The translations under genes and the position numbers were made by a program. From assembly GCA_023475715.1 (NCBI GenBank), contig JAMCVO010000715.1, positions 1 to 5,351 of the forward strand: a stretch of DNA of 5,351 nt. Reading direction: 5' to 3'. This document shows, piece by piece, positions 1-5,351 of the stretch (position 1 is its first letter; each line of letters opens with the position of its first letter). The notes beneath the pieces are model-generated. The model worked only from the letters and a program-made list of their open reading frames with translations, was not told the origin of the DNA and did no database searches. The DNA is from Actinomycetota bacterium. Lineage in GTDB: Bacteria; Actinomycetota; Humimicrobiia; Humimicrobiales; Humimicrobiaceae.

Positions 1-1
1 T

Positions 2-43
2 CTCCAGGAAAATAATATGATTATGGGAGGCAATATATATTGA
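2..43 (+). CDS. Possible C-terminal tail of an upstream gene (partial)
   Basis: Frame 2 is open from the left edge and ends at TGA 41-43, giving a 13-residue tail (LQENNMIMGGNIY). The stop overlaps the TTG start of the next gene by two bases (TTGA), a pattern typical of translationally coupled genes in an operon. Nothing about function can be read from so short a piece. The other two forward frames also close early (TAA at 13-15, TGA at 18-20), so an upstream gene could equally end at either of those. Confidence is low because 14 codons can be open by chance. Confidence 0.3.
   Translation, partial: LQENNMIMGGNIY
25..30 (+). promoter_or_regulatory. Ribosome binding site of the dehydrogenase
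   Basis: GGGAGG lies 9 bases ahead of TTG at 40. It is what decides the start, because no ATG near the beginning of the conserved N-terminal strand is available in this frame. Confidence 0.75.
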
Positions 44-1056
44 AAGCGCTGCTCTGCTACAATGCTAAAGATTTTAGAATCGAGGAGATTGAGAAACCAG
101 CCGTTGCCGACAATGAGATGCTGATAGAAATGCTTTGCTGCGGGCTTTGTGGTTCGGATATCATAAAAATATTTGATGAAAATCTAAAGAAGCCCGATAT
201 ATTCGGGCATGAAGTTGTCGGAAAAGTTGTTGAGACAGGCAGAAATGTCAAGAAGTTTAAATTGGGAGATATTGTAGTTGCGGCACATCATATTCCATGC
301 GGCAAATGTCATTATTGCAAGCATGGCAACCATACTATGTGCAAACAGTTTAAGGAAACAAACATTGTTCCGGGAGGTTTTTCACAATATATAATGCTGT
401 CTGATAAACACATTAATAATACGACTTTCAAACTTCCTGATGGTTTTGATTTATTAAAAGCTCTTTTTATAGAGCCTCTGGCATGTTGTATTAGAGCCAT
501 GGACAGGATAGAGAGACTTGAAAATGATTTTTTTTCAGTAGTGGGAGCAGGTGCAATAGGAGTACTTTTTATTCAGCTTATAAAGCTTGAAAAATTGAAA
601 GTTGTTGTCATAGACATGGATCAAAACCGTCTTGAGCTTGCAAAAAAAATCGGAGCTGACTTCATAATAAATCCATCTGATTCTAATCTGTTTGAAGAGA
701 TAAAAAAGATATCATCAACAGGCATAGATACTGCCATTCTTACAGTTACCAACAGAAATACCATAAATGATGCAATATCTTATATAAGAATGGGAGGAAA
801 TGTAGACATATTCGGAATGGCTGAAAAGGAGAGTATTATTCCCGTTGATTTTGGCAAAGTTTATAAAAATGAGATTACGATAAAAAGCACCTATTCCTCA
901 AGTCCTCAGACACTTGCCAGGGCATATGAAATGATTATTTCAGGAAAGATAAACGTAACTCCTTTAATATCAGAAATATTGCCTCTTAAAGACTTTAAAA
1001 ACGGTCTTGACTTAATGCTGAGCAGAAAAATATATAAGGCATTCTATAAATTATAA
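40..1056 (+). CDS. Zinc-dependent medium-chain dehydrogenase (sugar/polyol or threonine dehydrogenase-like)
   Basis: This 338-residue cytoplasmic enzyme belongs to the medium-chain dehydrogenase/reductase superfamily, whose members oxidise an alcohol group with NAD(P)+. The N-terminal GroES-like domain carries the catalytic zinc ligands C37 (in CGLCGSD), H57-E58 (in GHE) and probably E145. The structural zinc site is complete, with C87, C90, C93 and C101 spaced as in active family members. The Rossmann domain follows with the GAGAIG motif at 169-174. Acidic D192 at the end of the second strand favours NAD+ over NADP+ (inference). Length is normal for the sorbitol/threonine dehydrogenase branch. 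The TTG start is chosen for its GGGAGG site 9 bases upstream and because MKALLCY is the usual first strand. The substrate cannot be assigned; polyol, sugar and threonine dehydrogenases share these motifs. The possible overlap with an upstream frame suggests it is the last gene of a preceding operon, and nothing links it to the downstream signalling genes. Confidence 0.93.
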   Translation: MKALLCYNAKDFRIEEIEKPAVADNEMLIEMLCCGLCGSDIIKIFDENLKKPDIFGHEVVGKVVETGRNVKKFKLGDIVVAAHHIPCGKCHYCKHGNHTMCKQFKETNIVPGGFSQYIMLSDKHINNTTFKLPDGFDLLKALFIEPLACCIRAMDRIERLENDFFSVVGAGAIGVLFIQLIKLEKLKVVVIDMDQNRLELAKKIGADFIINPSDSNLFEEIKKISSTGIDTAILTVTNRNTINDAISYIRMGGNVDIFGMAEKESIIPVDFGKVYKNEITIKSTYSSSPQTLARAYEMIISGKINVTPLISEILPLKDFKNGLDLMLSRKIYKAFYKL

Positions 1057-1077
1057 AAATATATATATTTTTATAAT
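1050..1077. repeat. 28-bp perfect palindrome, all A/T
   Basis: Positions 1050-1077 read identically on both strands, centred between 1063 and 1064, with A5 and T5 blocks flanking an alternating AT core. It begins inside the last codons of the dehydrogenase (stop TAA at 1054-1056) and ends with TATAAT. As RNA it could fold into a hairpin whose 3' arm contains five U, so it may act as a weak terminator. As DNA it could be a cruciform-prone or protein-binding site. With no G or C, hairpin stability is poor and the role is uncertain. Confidence 0.6.
1072..1077 (+). promoter_or_regulatory. Candidate -10 box of the two-component operon
   Basis: An exact TATAAT sits 42 bases ahead of the regulator ATG at 1120. 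No good -35 hexamer is found at 16-18 bp spacing, so it would need an activator or may be fortuitous in this all-AT stretch. It forms the right end of the 28-bp palindrome. Confidence 0.3.
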
Positions 1078-1119
1078 ATTTCATATTTTTTTCATTATTG
1101 TTTGCTAATTATTATAAAT

Positions 1120-1785
1120 ATGAAAGCCCTGATTATTGAAGATGAAGAATTGATTGCTAATTCCATAGCGAGAGGTCTTAAGCTTCACAGGTTTTATGTC
1201 GACACAGCATATAATGGTAAAACAGGATATGAGCTTGCCATGGAATATGAATACGATATTATTTTGCTTGACCTTATGCTTCCTGATATGGATGGGGAGG
1301 AATTATGCAGAAAATTACGTCATGAAAAAAATAATACCTATATCATAATGCTGACCGCCAGAAGGCAGACAGAAGACATAGTCAATGGCCTTAACCTTGG
1401 TGCAGATGATTATATTACAAAGCCATTTGATTTTTCAGAACTTATTGCAAGAATAAGAGCACTTTTCAGGAGGAATCAGGATACCAAAACAAACTGGCTC
1501 TCATATTCTGATCTGAAAATAGATCTTGATGAAGGAAAAGTAACAATTGGCTCGGAAGAAATTGTATTTTCAAAAAAAGAATTTGTGATGCTTGAATATC
1601 TGATTCGAAACAGAGGTATAATTCTTACAAGAAACCAGATTCTTGAGCATGCATGGGACAGAAATGTTAATATTTTTACAAATGTCGTTGACAGTCATAT
1701 AAAAAATATAAGAAAGAAACTTGGCGATTATGGTATTTTGATAGAAACCGTATACGGCCTGGGCTACAGGGCAAAAAAAATTTAG
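1120..1785 (+). CDS. OmpR/PhoB-family DNA-binding response regulator
   Basis: A 221-residue cytoplasmic transcription factor activated by phosphorylation. The receiver domain spans about 1-118, with the acidic pair E7-D8, phosphoacceptor D51 (in LLDLMLPDMDG), T79 (MLTA) and K101 (TKPF) all present. The C-terminal winged helix spans about 125-221, with the recognition-helix region NVVDSHIKNIRKKLG and the closing hairpin ending in GLGYR, as in OmpR, CusR and VanR. The ATG at 1120 is preferred over an in-frame TTG at 1102 because MKALIIEDEE is the canonical first strand. Neither start has a visible Shine-Dalgarno sequence, which is odd next to the strong sites of the neighbours. The partner kinase starts 53 bp downstream. 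The same regulator plausibly controls the downstream ABC transporter; that is inferred from gene order, and the specific target is unknown. Confidence 0.95.
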   Translation: MKALIIEDEELIANSIARGLKLHRFYVDTAYNGKTGYELAMEYEYDIILLDLMLPDMDGEELCRKLRHEKNNTYIIMLTARRQTEDIVNGLNLGADDYITKPFDFSELIARIRALFRRNQDTKTNWLSYSDLKIDLDEGKVTIGSEEIVFSKKEFVMLEYLIRNRGIILTRNQILEHAWDRNVNIFTNVVDSHIKNIRKKLGDYGILIETVYGLGYRAKKI

Positions 1786-1824
1786 CAGTTCTTAATTTTA
1801 TTTAAATATAGTGTACTTTATAAA

Positions 1825-1830
1825 AAGGAA
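1825..1830 (+). promoter_or_regulatory. Ribosome binding site of the histidine kinase
   Basis: AAGGAA ends 8 bases ahead of ATG 1839 and supports that start. Confidence 0.6.
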
Positions 1831-1838
1831 ACTAAAAA

Positions 1839-3158
1839 ATGAGCATTTCAATCAGAAAAAAAATAACCATATGGTACGTAGCGATACTTTCAGCCAGTCT
1901 GATTGCTTATGGATTGCTGATATATTTTTCTTTGTATTTCACCCTACAGATGAGAGATTTGCAGTTCTCAACAGGCGGGATAGATTTTTACAGAACACTG
2001 CAAGTTGTCGCCAGTGCACAGAAAGAAAACAAGAGTGAAGAAATATATAAAATAAATAATCCTGCTGCGGCGCAAAGTTCTGGTTCCCTTGAAATCGGGC
2101 TTCTCCCCGATGGAGGAATTTTAACCGGAACAATGCTTCCCAAGCCTCCTGATGTTATAAAATTTTATCCTTTTACACCGGTTTTAAACTTGCTTACAAC
2201 GGATACACTTAAGCGAACATTTTTAATTATTGCTTCCAGCACAGTATTTGTAATTGGAGTGGCTGCTTCGGGGGGTCTTTTCATGACAAAAAAGGCTCTC
2301 AAGCCTATTGATGATATCACAAATACTGTAAAAGATATCGACAGCAGCAAGTTGCACAAGCGTCTGAATTTTAAAGGCAGTGATGACGAAGTTGTAAGAC
2401 TTGCCAAAACTTTTGACGGAATGCTGGACAAAATAGAATCTTCTTTTGATCAGCAAAAACAGTTTACACAGAATGCGTCACATGAATTGAATACACCGCT
2501 GACTATTATGAGAACTAATATTGATGTAATTCTGCAGGAAAAAAATCCCAAACCCAAGGATTACAGGGAAATCCTCATTCTGGTAAAAAATGAGATCGAC
2601 AGGCTTTCCGGAATATCTGATGACCTTTTATCATTATCATGGATTGATAATACTGCATCTTCAGACTTTTCAATTATAGATATTAAAATAATAACGAAAA
2701 AGATTCTGATAACCTTTGAAAATATTCTTCAAACTAAAAAAATAATTATTAATTTCAAGTGCAATGGTTTTACTGATATTGTTGGTATAAAAAACCAGAT
2801 CGAACGGCTAGTTTTTAACCTTATAGACAATTCAATTAAACATGGAATAAGCGGCAGTGAAATCTTTATAGATATATACAATGACGAAAAGAGGGAAAAC
2901 CTGATTTTCGAAATTAAAAATCAAAGTGATTCAATTGATGAAAAAGACATCCCGTTTCTGTTTGAGAGGTTTTATAAAACCAGGAAGAAAAGCAGCCCAA
3001 AGGGTTTCGGTCTGGGACTTGCCATAATTAAAAAGATAGTTGAAAATCATGATGGTAAAATAGAAGTTACATTAAAAGATTTTCATACTGCGAAAACTTC
3101 ATCTGCAAGCAGTCCGGTAAAAAATGTTGTATTCAGGATAAAAATTCCATTACTTTAA
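1839..3158 (+). CDS. Membrane sensor histidine kinase (HAMP, HisKA, HATPase_c)
   Basis: A 439-residue membrane kinase that autophosphorylates and passes phosphate to the regulator encoded just upstream. Order of parts: a short basic N-terminus, membrane helix about 10-36, an extracytoplasmic sensor region about 37-126 that I do not recognise, a second helix about 127-149, a HAMP linker about 150-203, the dimerisation helices with phosphoacceptor H215 in SHELNTP, and the ATP-binding domain about 300-439. That domain shows the N box (N327 and N331 in NLIDNSIKHG), the F box FERFYK at 376-381 and the G2 box GFGLGL at 389-394. The G1 box, normally DxGxGI, reads NQSDSI at 361-366, so both glycines and the aspartate are replaced; related CusS-like kinases also carry N for D. 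The last strands are separated by a longer Ser/Lys-rich loop (about 411-429) than usual. ATG 1839 has a good ribosome site. The stimulus is unknown. Confidence 0.94.
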   Translation: MSISIRKKITIWYVAILSASLIAYGLLIYFSLYFTLQMRDLQFSTGGIDFYRTLQVVASAQKENKSEEIYKINNPAAAQSSGSLEIGLLPDGGILTGTMLPKPPDVIKFYPFTPVLNLLTTDTLKRTFLIIASSTVFVIGVAASGGLFMTKKALKPIDDITNTVKDIDSSKLHKRLNFKGSDDEVVRLAKTFDGMLDKIESSFDQQKQFTQNASHELNTPLTIMRTNIDVILQEKNPKPKDYREILILVKNEIDRLSGISDDLLSLSWIDNTASSDFSIIDIKIITKKILITFENILQTKKIIINFKCNGFTDIVGIKNQIERLVFNLIDNSIKHGISGSEIFIDIYNDEKRENLIFEIKNQSDSIDEKDIPFLFERFYKTRKKSSPKGFGLGLAIIKKIVENHDGKIEVTLKDFHTAKTSSASSPVKNVVFRIKIPLL

Positions 3159-3182
3159 TACTTTAAAGATTCCGTTTCAGAC

Positions 3183-3208
3183 AATCAGAATTCTTTCTTG
3201 ATTTTCAT
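3183..3208 (+). terminator. Weak terminator-like hairpin after the kinase gene
   Basis: AATCAGAA (3183-3190) pairs with TTC-T-TGATT (3195-3203) through eight base pairs with a single bulged T and a four-base loop, followed by a T-rich stretch. It lies 25 bp past the kinase stop. The stem is short and AT-rich, so termination would be inefficient at best. Confidence 0.25.
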
Positions 3209-3326
3209 TTATATAACTAAAAAATCATCGATAATCTAAAATTCCATAATTTTTTCATTTTTCAATATTATCATCTTCAAAAGCTTTTTATAAAAGTCAA
3301 ATTCAGGAAATTTTACTGGTAGGAAA

Positions 3327-3332
3327 TATAAT
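3327..3332 (+). promoter_or_regulatory. Candidate -10 box for the transporter genes
   Basis: An exact TATAAT lies 44 bases ahead of the TTG start, which would give a 5' leader of roughly 35-40 bases containing the ribosome site. No consensus -35 hexamer lies at the right distance, which suits an activator-dependent promoter, for instance one driven by the upstream response regulator (inference). Confidence 0.4.
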
Positions 3333-3362
3333 CAGAAATTAAAAATATTTATAAAAAATAAG

Positions 3363-3368
3363 AGGAGG
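3363..3368 (+). promoter_or_regulatory. Consensus ribosome binding site of the permease
   Basis: AGGAGG stands 8 bases ahead of TTG 3377. This perfect match fixes a non-ATG start for the permease. Confidence 0.85.
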
Positions 3369-3376
3369 AATCAGCA

Positions 3377-4882
3377 TTGTTTTCAATTATAGCAGCCTTA
3401 AAGAATATCTTTCGGAATAAAGGGAAAAATACCGCAGCAGTTTTTGTAATTTCGATTTGCTTCATCCTCGGTATTTTGATGGTTAATGTTAGTACTTTTG
3501 CAGCAAACAGGATTGGTGAGATCAAAGAAGAGCTTGGAACAAGCATTAATCTTGAGGTCGGATGGAAATATGTTAATGATTTTTTCAGTCAAAAGAAATC
3601 ATCAGAACAATATCAGGAAGATCCATTTATTTTTCCCGAATCTGTGGTTAATAAGATATCTTCATTGGAAAATATTATTAATACTGTTAAATCATTAAGA
3701 GGTTCTTTTAAATCAGAAGACCTTGTTTCAGCAATGAAGGCACAAATGGAGCAGCAGGAAGGTTTTACTACATATTCTAAAATCCAGGAAACTAATGAAG
3801 ATGGTGTTAATGCTGGTGCACCTGTCTTTGACCAATTCTCACTAATTGGTGTTTCAGATTTATCAAGATATAGTGAGTTTGTTGATGGAAAATTAAAGCT
3901 TGTTGAAGGTAAAATTTTTGACCAGCACGAATTGAGAAAAGATGTCTGCATAGTTTCTAAAAATTTTTCAGACGCAAATAAGCTTACAGTCGGGTCAACA
4001 ATAACTATAAATGGTTCAGAACTCGAAGTAATGGGTATTTATGAAAATACCGCCATCATAAGCGGAGCCCAAAAGAGCGGAGATGTCATGATTGTTGACA
4101 GCGCTCTTGACGATATTTATACACCCCTGACAACTGCACAAAAACTTCTCGATAAAGAAGGATTTCTGAGCAAAGCTGTTTTCACTGCAGATAGCTTTGA
4201 TAATGTTGAAAAAATTGTAGAAGAATCCAATGATTTGATCAAGAATCTGAACCTTGAAGATAAACTGACAATATATGGCGATACCTCAAGGTTTCAAACG
4301 AGTGTATCTGCTCTGGAGAGTGTAAAAAATATTTCAAGAATTGGAATTTTTGGAGCTTTCGGAGCTGCACTTATTATTATTCTTGCTTCAATGTTTACAA
4401 CAATTCGGGGCAGGGCAAAAGAAATAGGAATTTTAAAAGCAATTGGAGCTTCCAATATGTGGGTTATCAGACAGTTTTTGGCAGAGAGCATGGCAATGTG
4501 CATAATTGCCCTGTTTATAGGATTGCTGGTTATTTCATTTACCAATAATTTTCTTATAAATAATTTATTTTTGAAAGCGGTACAGCAGCGGGAAATAAAA
4601 ACACAGGAAGAAATGATTTCCAATCTGCAAGAGGCGGAAATTCAATCCGGGGGCAACGACAATTCCGGTTCAGAAGCAATGTCTGCAACGCAGTCTTTTG
4701 GTTTACAGTCAGAGCAGATTGAAAAGAAACTGGAAACTCTAAGTCAGTGGAATATAAGTATGGATTTAAGGACAATTCTCTATTCCTGTGCATTTTCTCT
4801 GACAGCAAGTCTTCTTGGTACGATCATACCTGCTGCCTTAATATCAAGATTGAGACCTGCAGTTGTTCTGAGGTTTGAATAG
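3377..4882 (+). CDS. MacB/FtsX-family ABC transporter permease
   Basis: A 501-residue membrane subunit of a type VII (MacB/LolCDE/FtsX-like) ABC transporter. Layout: cytoplasmic N-terminal helix, membrane helix 1 about 20-43, a large extracytoplasmic domain about 44-320 in the position of the MacB periplasmic core domain, then helices about 321-342, 367-389 and 464-488. Between helices 2 and 3 is the coupling segment RGRAKEIGILKAIGAS (344-359), the hallmark that contacts the ATPase in FtsX-like permeases. The C-terminus RLRPAVVLRFE matches the usual family ending. Four helices exclude a ten-helix BceB-type permease. An unusual feature is a hydrophilic Q/E/S-rich loop of about 65-70 residues (396-462) between helices 3 and 4, predicted to face outside; this loop is short in MacB. 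The TTG start is fixed by AGGAGG. The ATPase gene follows after 92 bp. Cargo is unknown; export of a peptide, lipid or lipoprotein, or mechanical signalling, are the family options. Confidence 0.92.
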   Translation: MFSIIAALKNIFRNKGKNTAAVFVISICFILGILMVNVSTFAANRIGEIKEELGTSINLEVGWKYVNDFFSQKKSSEQYQEDPFIFPESVVNKISSLENIINTVKSLRGSFKSEDLVSAMKAQMEQQEGFTTYSKIQETNEDGVNAGAPVFDQFSLIGVSDLSRYSEFVDGKLKLVEGKIFDQHELRKDVCIVSKNFSDANKLTVGSTITINGSELEVMGIYENTAIISGAQKSGDVMIVDSALDDIYTPLTTAQKLLDKEGFLSKAVFTADSFDNVEKIVEESNDLIKNLNLEDKLTIYGDTSRFQTSVSALESVKNISRIGIFGAFGAALIIILASMFTTIRGRAKEIGILKAIGASNMWVIRQFLAESMAMCIIALFIGLLVISFTNNFLINNLFLKAVQQREIKTQEEMISNLQEAEIQSGGNDNSGSEAMSATQSFGLQSEQIEKKLETLSQWNISMDLRTILYSCAFSLTASLLGTIIPAALISRLRPAVVLRFE

Positions 4883-4963
4883 ATTTCATATTAAAATAAC
4901 TTTTCAGAAGTGTTACCTTTACGGGTTAAAAAATCAAATTGACAAAATTAAAAACAGAAAAAG

Positions 4964-4968
4964 AAGGA
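4964..4968 (+). promoter_or_regulatory. Ribosome binding site of the ATPase
   Basis: AAGGA lies 6 bases ahead of ATG 4975. It favours that codon over the in-frame TTG at 4939, which has no such site and would add 12 mostly charged residues. Confidence 0.55.
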
Positions 4969-4974
4969 AAACAA

Positions 4975-5351
4975 ATGGAAAAATCAAATGATATTATTAT
5001 TCTTGATAAGGTTTCCCGATATTTTAAGATGGGTAACATCAGCGTAAAAGCACTTGACGACTTTACGTATTCATTTAAAAAAAACAAGATAACAGCAGTT
5101 GTAGGGAAAAGCGGTTCAGGGAAATCCACACTTCTAAATTTAATCGGCTGTCTGGAAAAACCCAGCAGCGAAAAAATATTGGTTGACGGACAGGATGTAA
5201 GCAAATTTACCGAGACCGGTTCCATACTTTTCAGGAGAGAAAAGATCGGTTTTATATTTCAGTCTTTTAATCTTATTCCTAACCTGACAGTCATCGAAAA
5301 TGTTTTGCTGCCTCTTGAATTTTCAAGAATAAAAAAAAACCCACCTACCAG
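4975..5351 (+). CDS. ABC transporter ATPase, MacB/LolD type (5' part, cut by window edge)
   Basis: The first 125 codons of a cytoplasmic ATP-binding subunit that would power the permease encoded just upstream. The Walker A motif GKSGSGKST is at 44-52, following VV as in LolD/MacB-type ATPases. The Q-loop glutamine is Q96 in IGFIFQSFNLIPNLTVIENV, a stretch highly characteristic of this family. An A-loop aromatic is plausible at Y16 or F17. The usual PTSG turn after Walker A reads PSSEK at 63-67, so the conserved glycine is replaced. The signature LSGGQ, Walker B and H-loop must lie beyond the right edge, so intactness cannot be judged. Family ATPases are about 220-250 residues, so roughly half is shown. 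Transcription with the permease is likely because the 92-bp gap contains no convincing terminator. Confidence 0.93.
   Translation, partial: MEKSNDIIILDKVSRYFKMGNISVKALDDFTYSFKKNKITAVVGKSGSGKSTLLNLIGCLEKPSSEKILVDGQDVSKFTETGSILFRREKIGFIFQSFNLIPNLTVIENVLLPLEFSRIKKNPPT

Larger units (their letters stand above)
3159..3376 (+). other. 218-bp intergenic region between kinase and transporter
   Basis: No convincing gene occurs here on either strand. It holds a weak bulged hairpin near its left end, a tandem pair of TTTTTCA (3251-3257, 3258-3264), a small hairpin CTTTTTATAAAAG at 3284-3296, an exact TATAAT at 3327-3332 and a strong ribosome site at 3363-3368. AATCAGAATT at 3183-3192 recurs with one extra A at 3330-3340. 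The size and content suggest a separate, possibly regulator-controlled promoter for the transporter, though this is inference. Confidence 0.6.

Noticed and set aside
1102..1119. TTG at 1102 as start of the response regulator
   Set aside because: It would add six residues (MLIIIN) before the canonical receiver start, with no ribosome site to justify it.
1811..2038. Open frame of 75 codons on the + strand overlapping the kinase start
   Set aside because: It overlaps the well-supported kinase in another frame, has no ribosome site before its GTG start and encodes no recognisable domain.
3284..3296. Small hairpin CTTTTTATAAAAG as a terminator
   Set aside because: The stem is five or six almost pure A-T pairs with no T run after it, so it is probably a by-product of AT-rich composition.
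3613..3951. 112-codon open frame on the - strand within the permease
   Set aside because: It lies wholly inside the permease gene antisense, with Ser/Thr-rich composition typical of a shadow frame and no family motif.
4294..4623. 109-codon open frame on the - strand within the permease
   Set aside because: Its hydrophobic runs simply mirror the membrane helices encoded on the + strand; no independent evidence supports it.
4939..4974. TTG at 4939 as start of the ATPase
   Set aside because: It lacks a ribosome site and adds a lysine-rich stretch, while ATG 4975 has AAGGA at good distance.
4926..5225. 99-codon open frame on the - strand across the ATPase start
   Set aside because: It is antisense to the Walker A region of a clear ATPase and carries no motif of its own.
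1..5351. tRNA, rRNA, CRISPR array, insertion sequence or phage features
   Set aside because: No cloverleaf-like segment, regularly spaced repeat array, transposase motif or long terminal inverted repeat was seen on either strand.

Overview
The window is AT-rich bacterial DNA (GC roughly one third by eye). All genes lie on the + strand: a complete zinc-dependent sugar/polyol-type dehydrogenase, a complete OmpR-type two-component pair (response regulator then sensor histidine kinase), a complete FtsX/MacB-type ABC permease, and the first 125 codons of its ATPase, cut by the right edge. Codon use favours A/T third positions and AGA/AGG/ATA. Strong Shine-Dalgarno sequences sit in front of TTG starts at 40 and 3377. 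This fits a low-GC Gram-positive (Firmicutes-like) or an uncultured AT-rich lineage. No marker gene is present, so the taxon stays open.

Layout: 2-43 is a possible C-terminal tail of an upstream gene, overlapping the dehydrogenase start. 40-1056 is the dehydrogenase. 1057-1119 is a short AT-only spacer holding a 28-bp perfect palindrome and a candidate promoter. 1120-1785 is the response regulator and 1839-3158 the kinase, 53 bp apart and probably co-transcribed. 3159-3376 is a 218-bp gene-free gap with a weak terminator-like hairpin, a TATAAT box and a consensus ribosome binding site. 3377-4882 is the permease. After 92 bp the ATPase starts at 4975 and runs off the window.

The likely working unit is a signalling and transport module. 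The kinase senses something outside the membrane and phosphorylates the regulator at D51, and the regulator probably controls the permease/ATPase genes from the 218-bp gap. The transporter is of the MacB/LolCDE/FtsX class, which uses ATP hydrolysis for mechanical work or export rather than classical import. This arrangement is common in Gram-positive-like bacteria for responses to antimicrobial peptides or envelope stress, but the actual stimulus and cargo cannot be read from the sequence. The dehydrogenase looks metabolic and seems to belong to the preceding transcription unit rather than to this module.

I see no clearly new system. The points most worth checking are an unusually large hydrophilic loop between the third and fourth membrane helices of the permease, a degenerate ATP-binding G1 box in the kinase, and the repeats and palindrome in the spacers that could be regulator sites.
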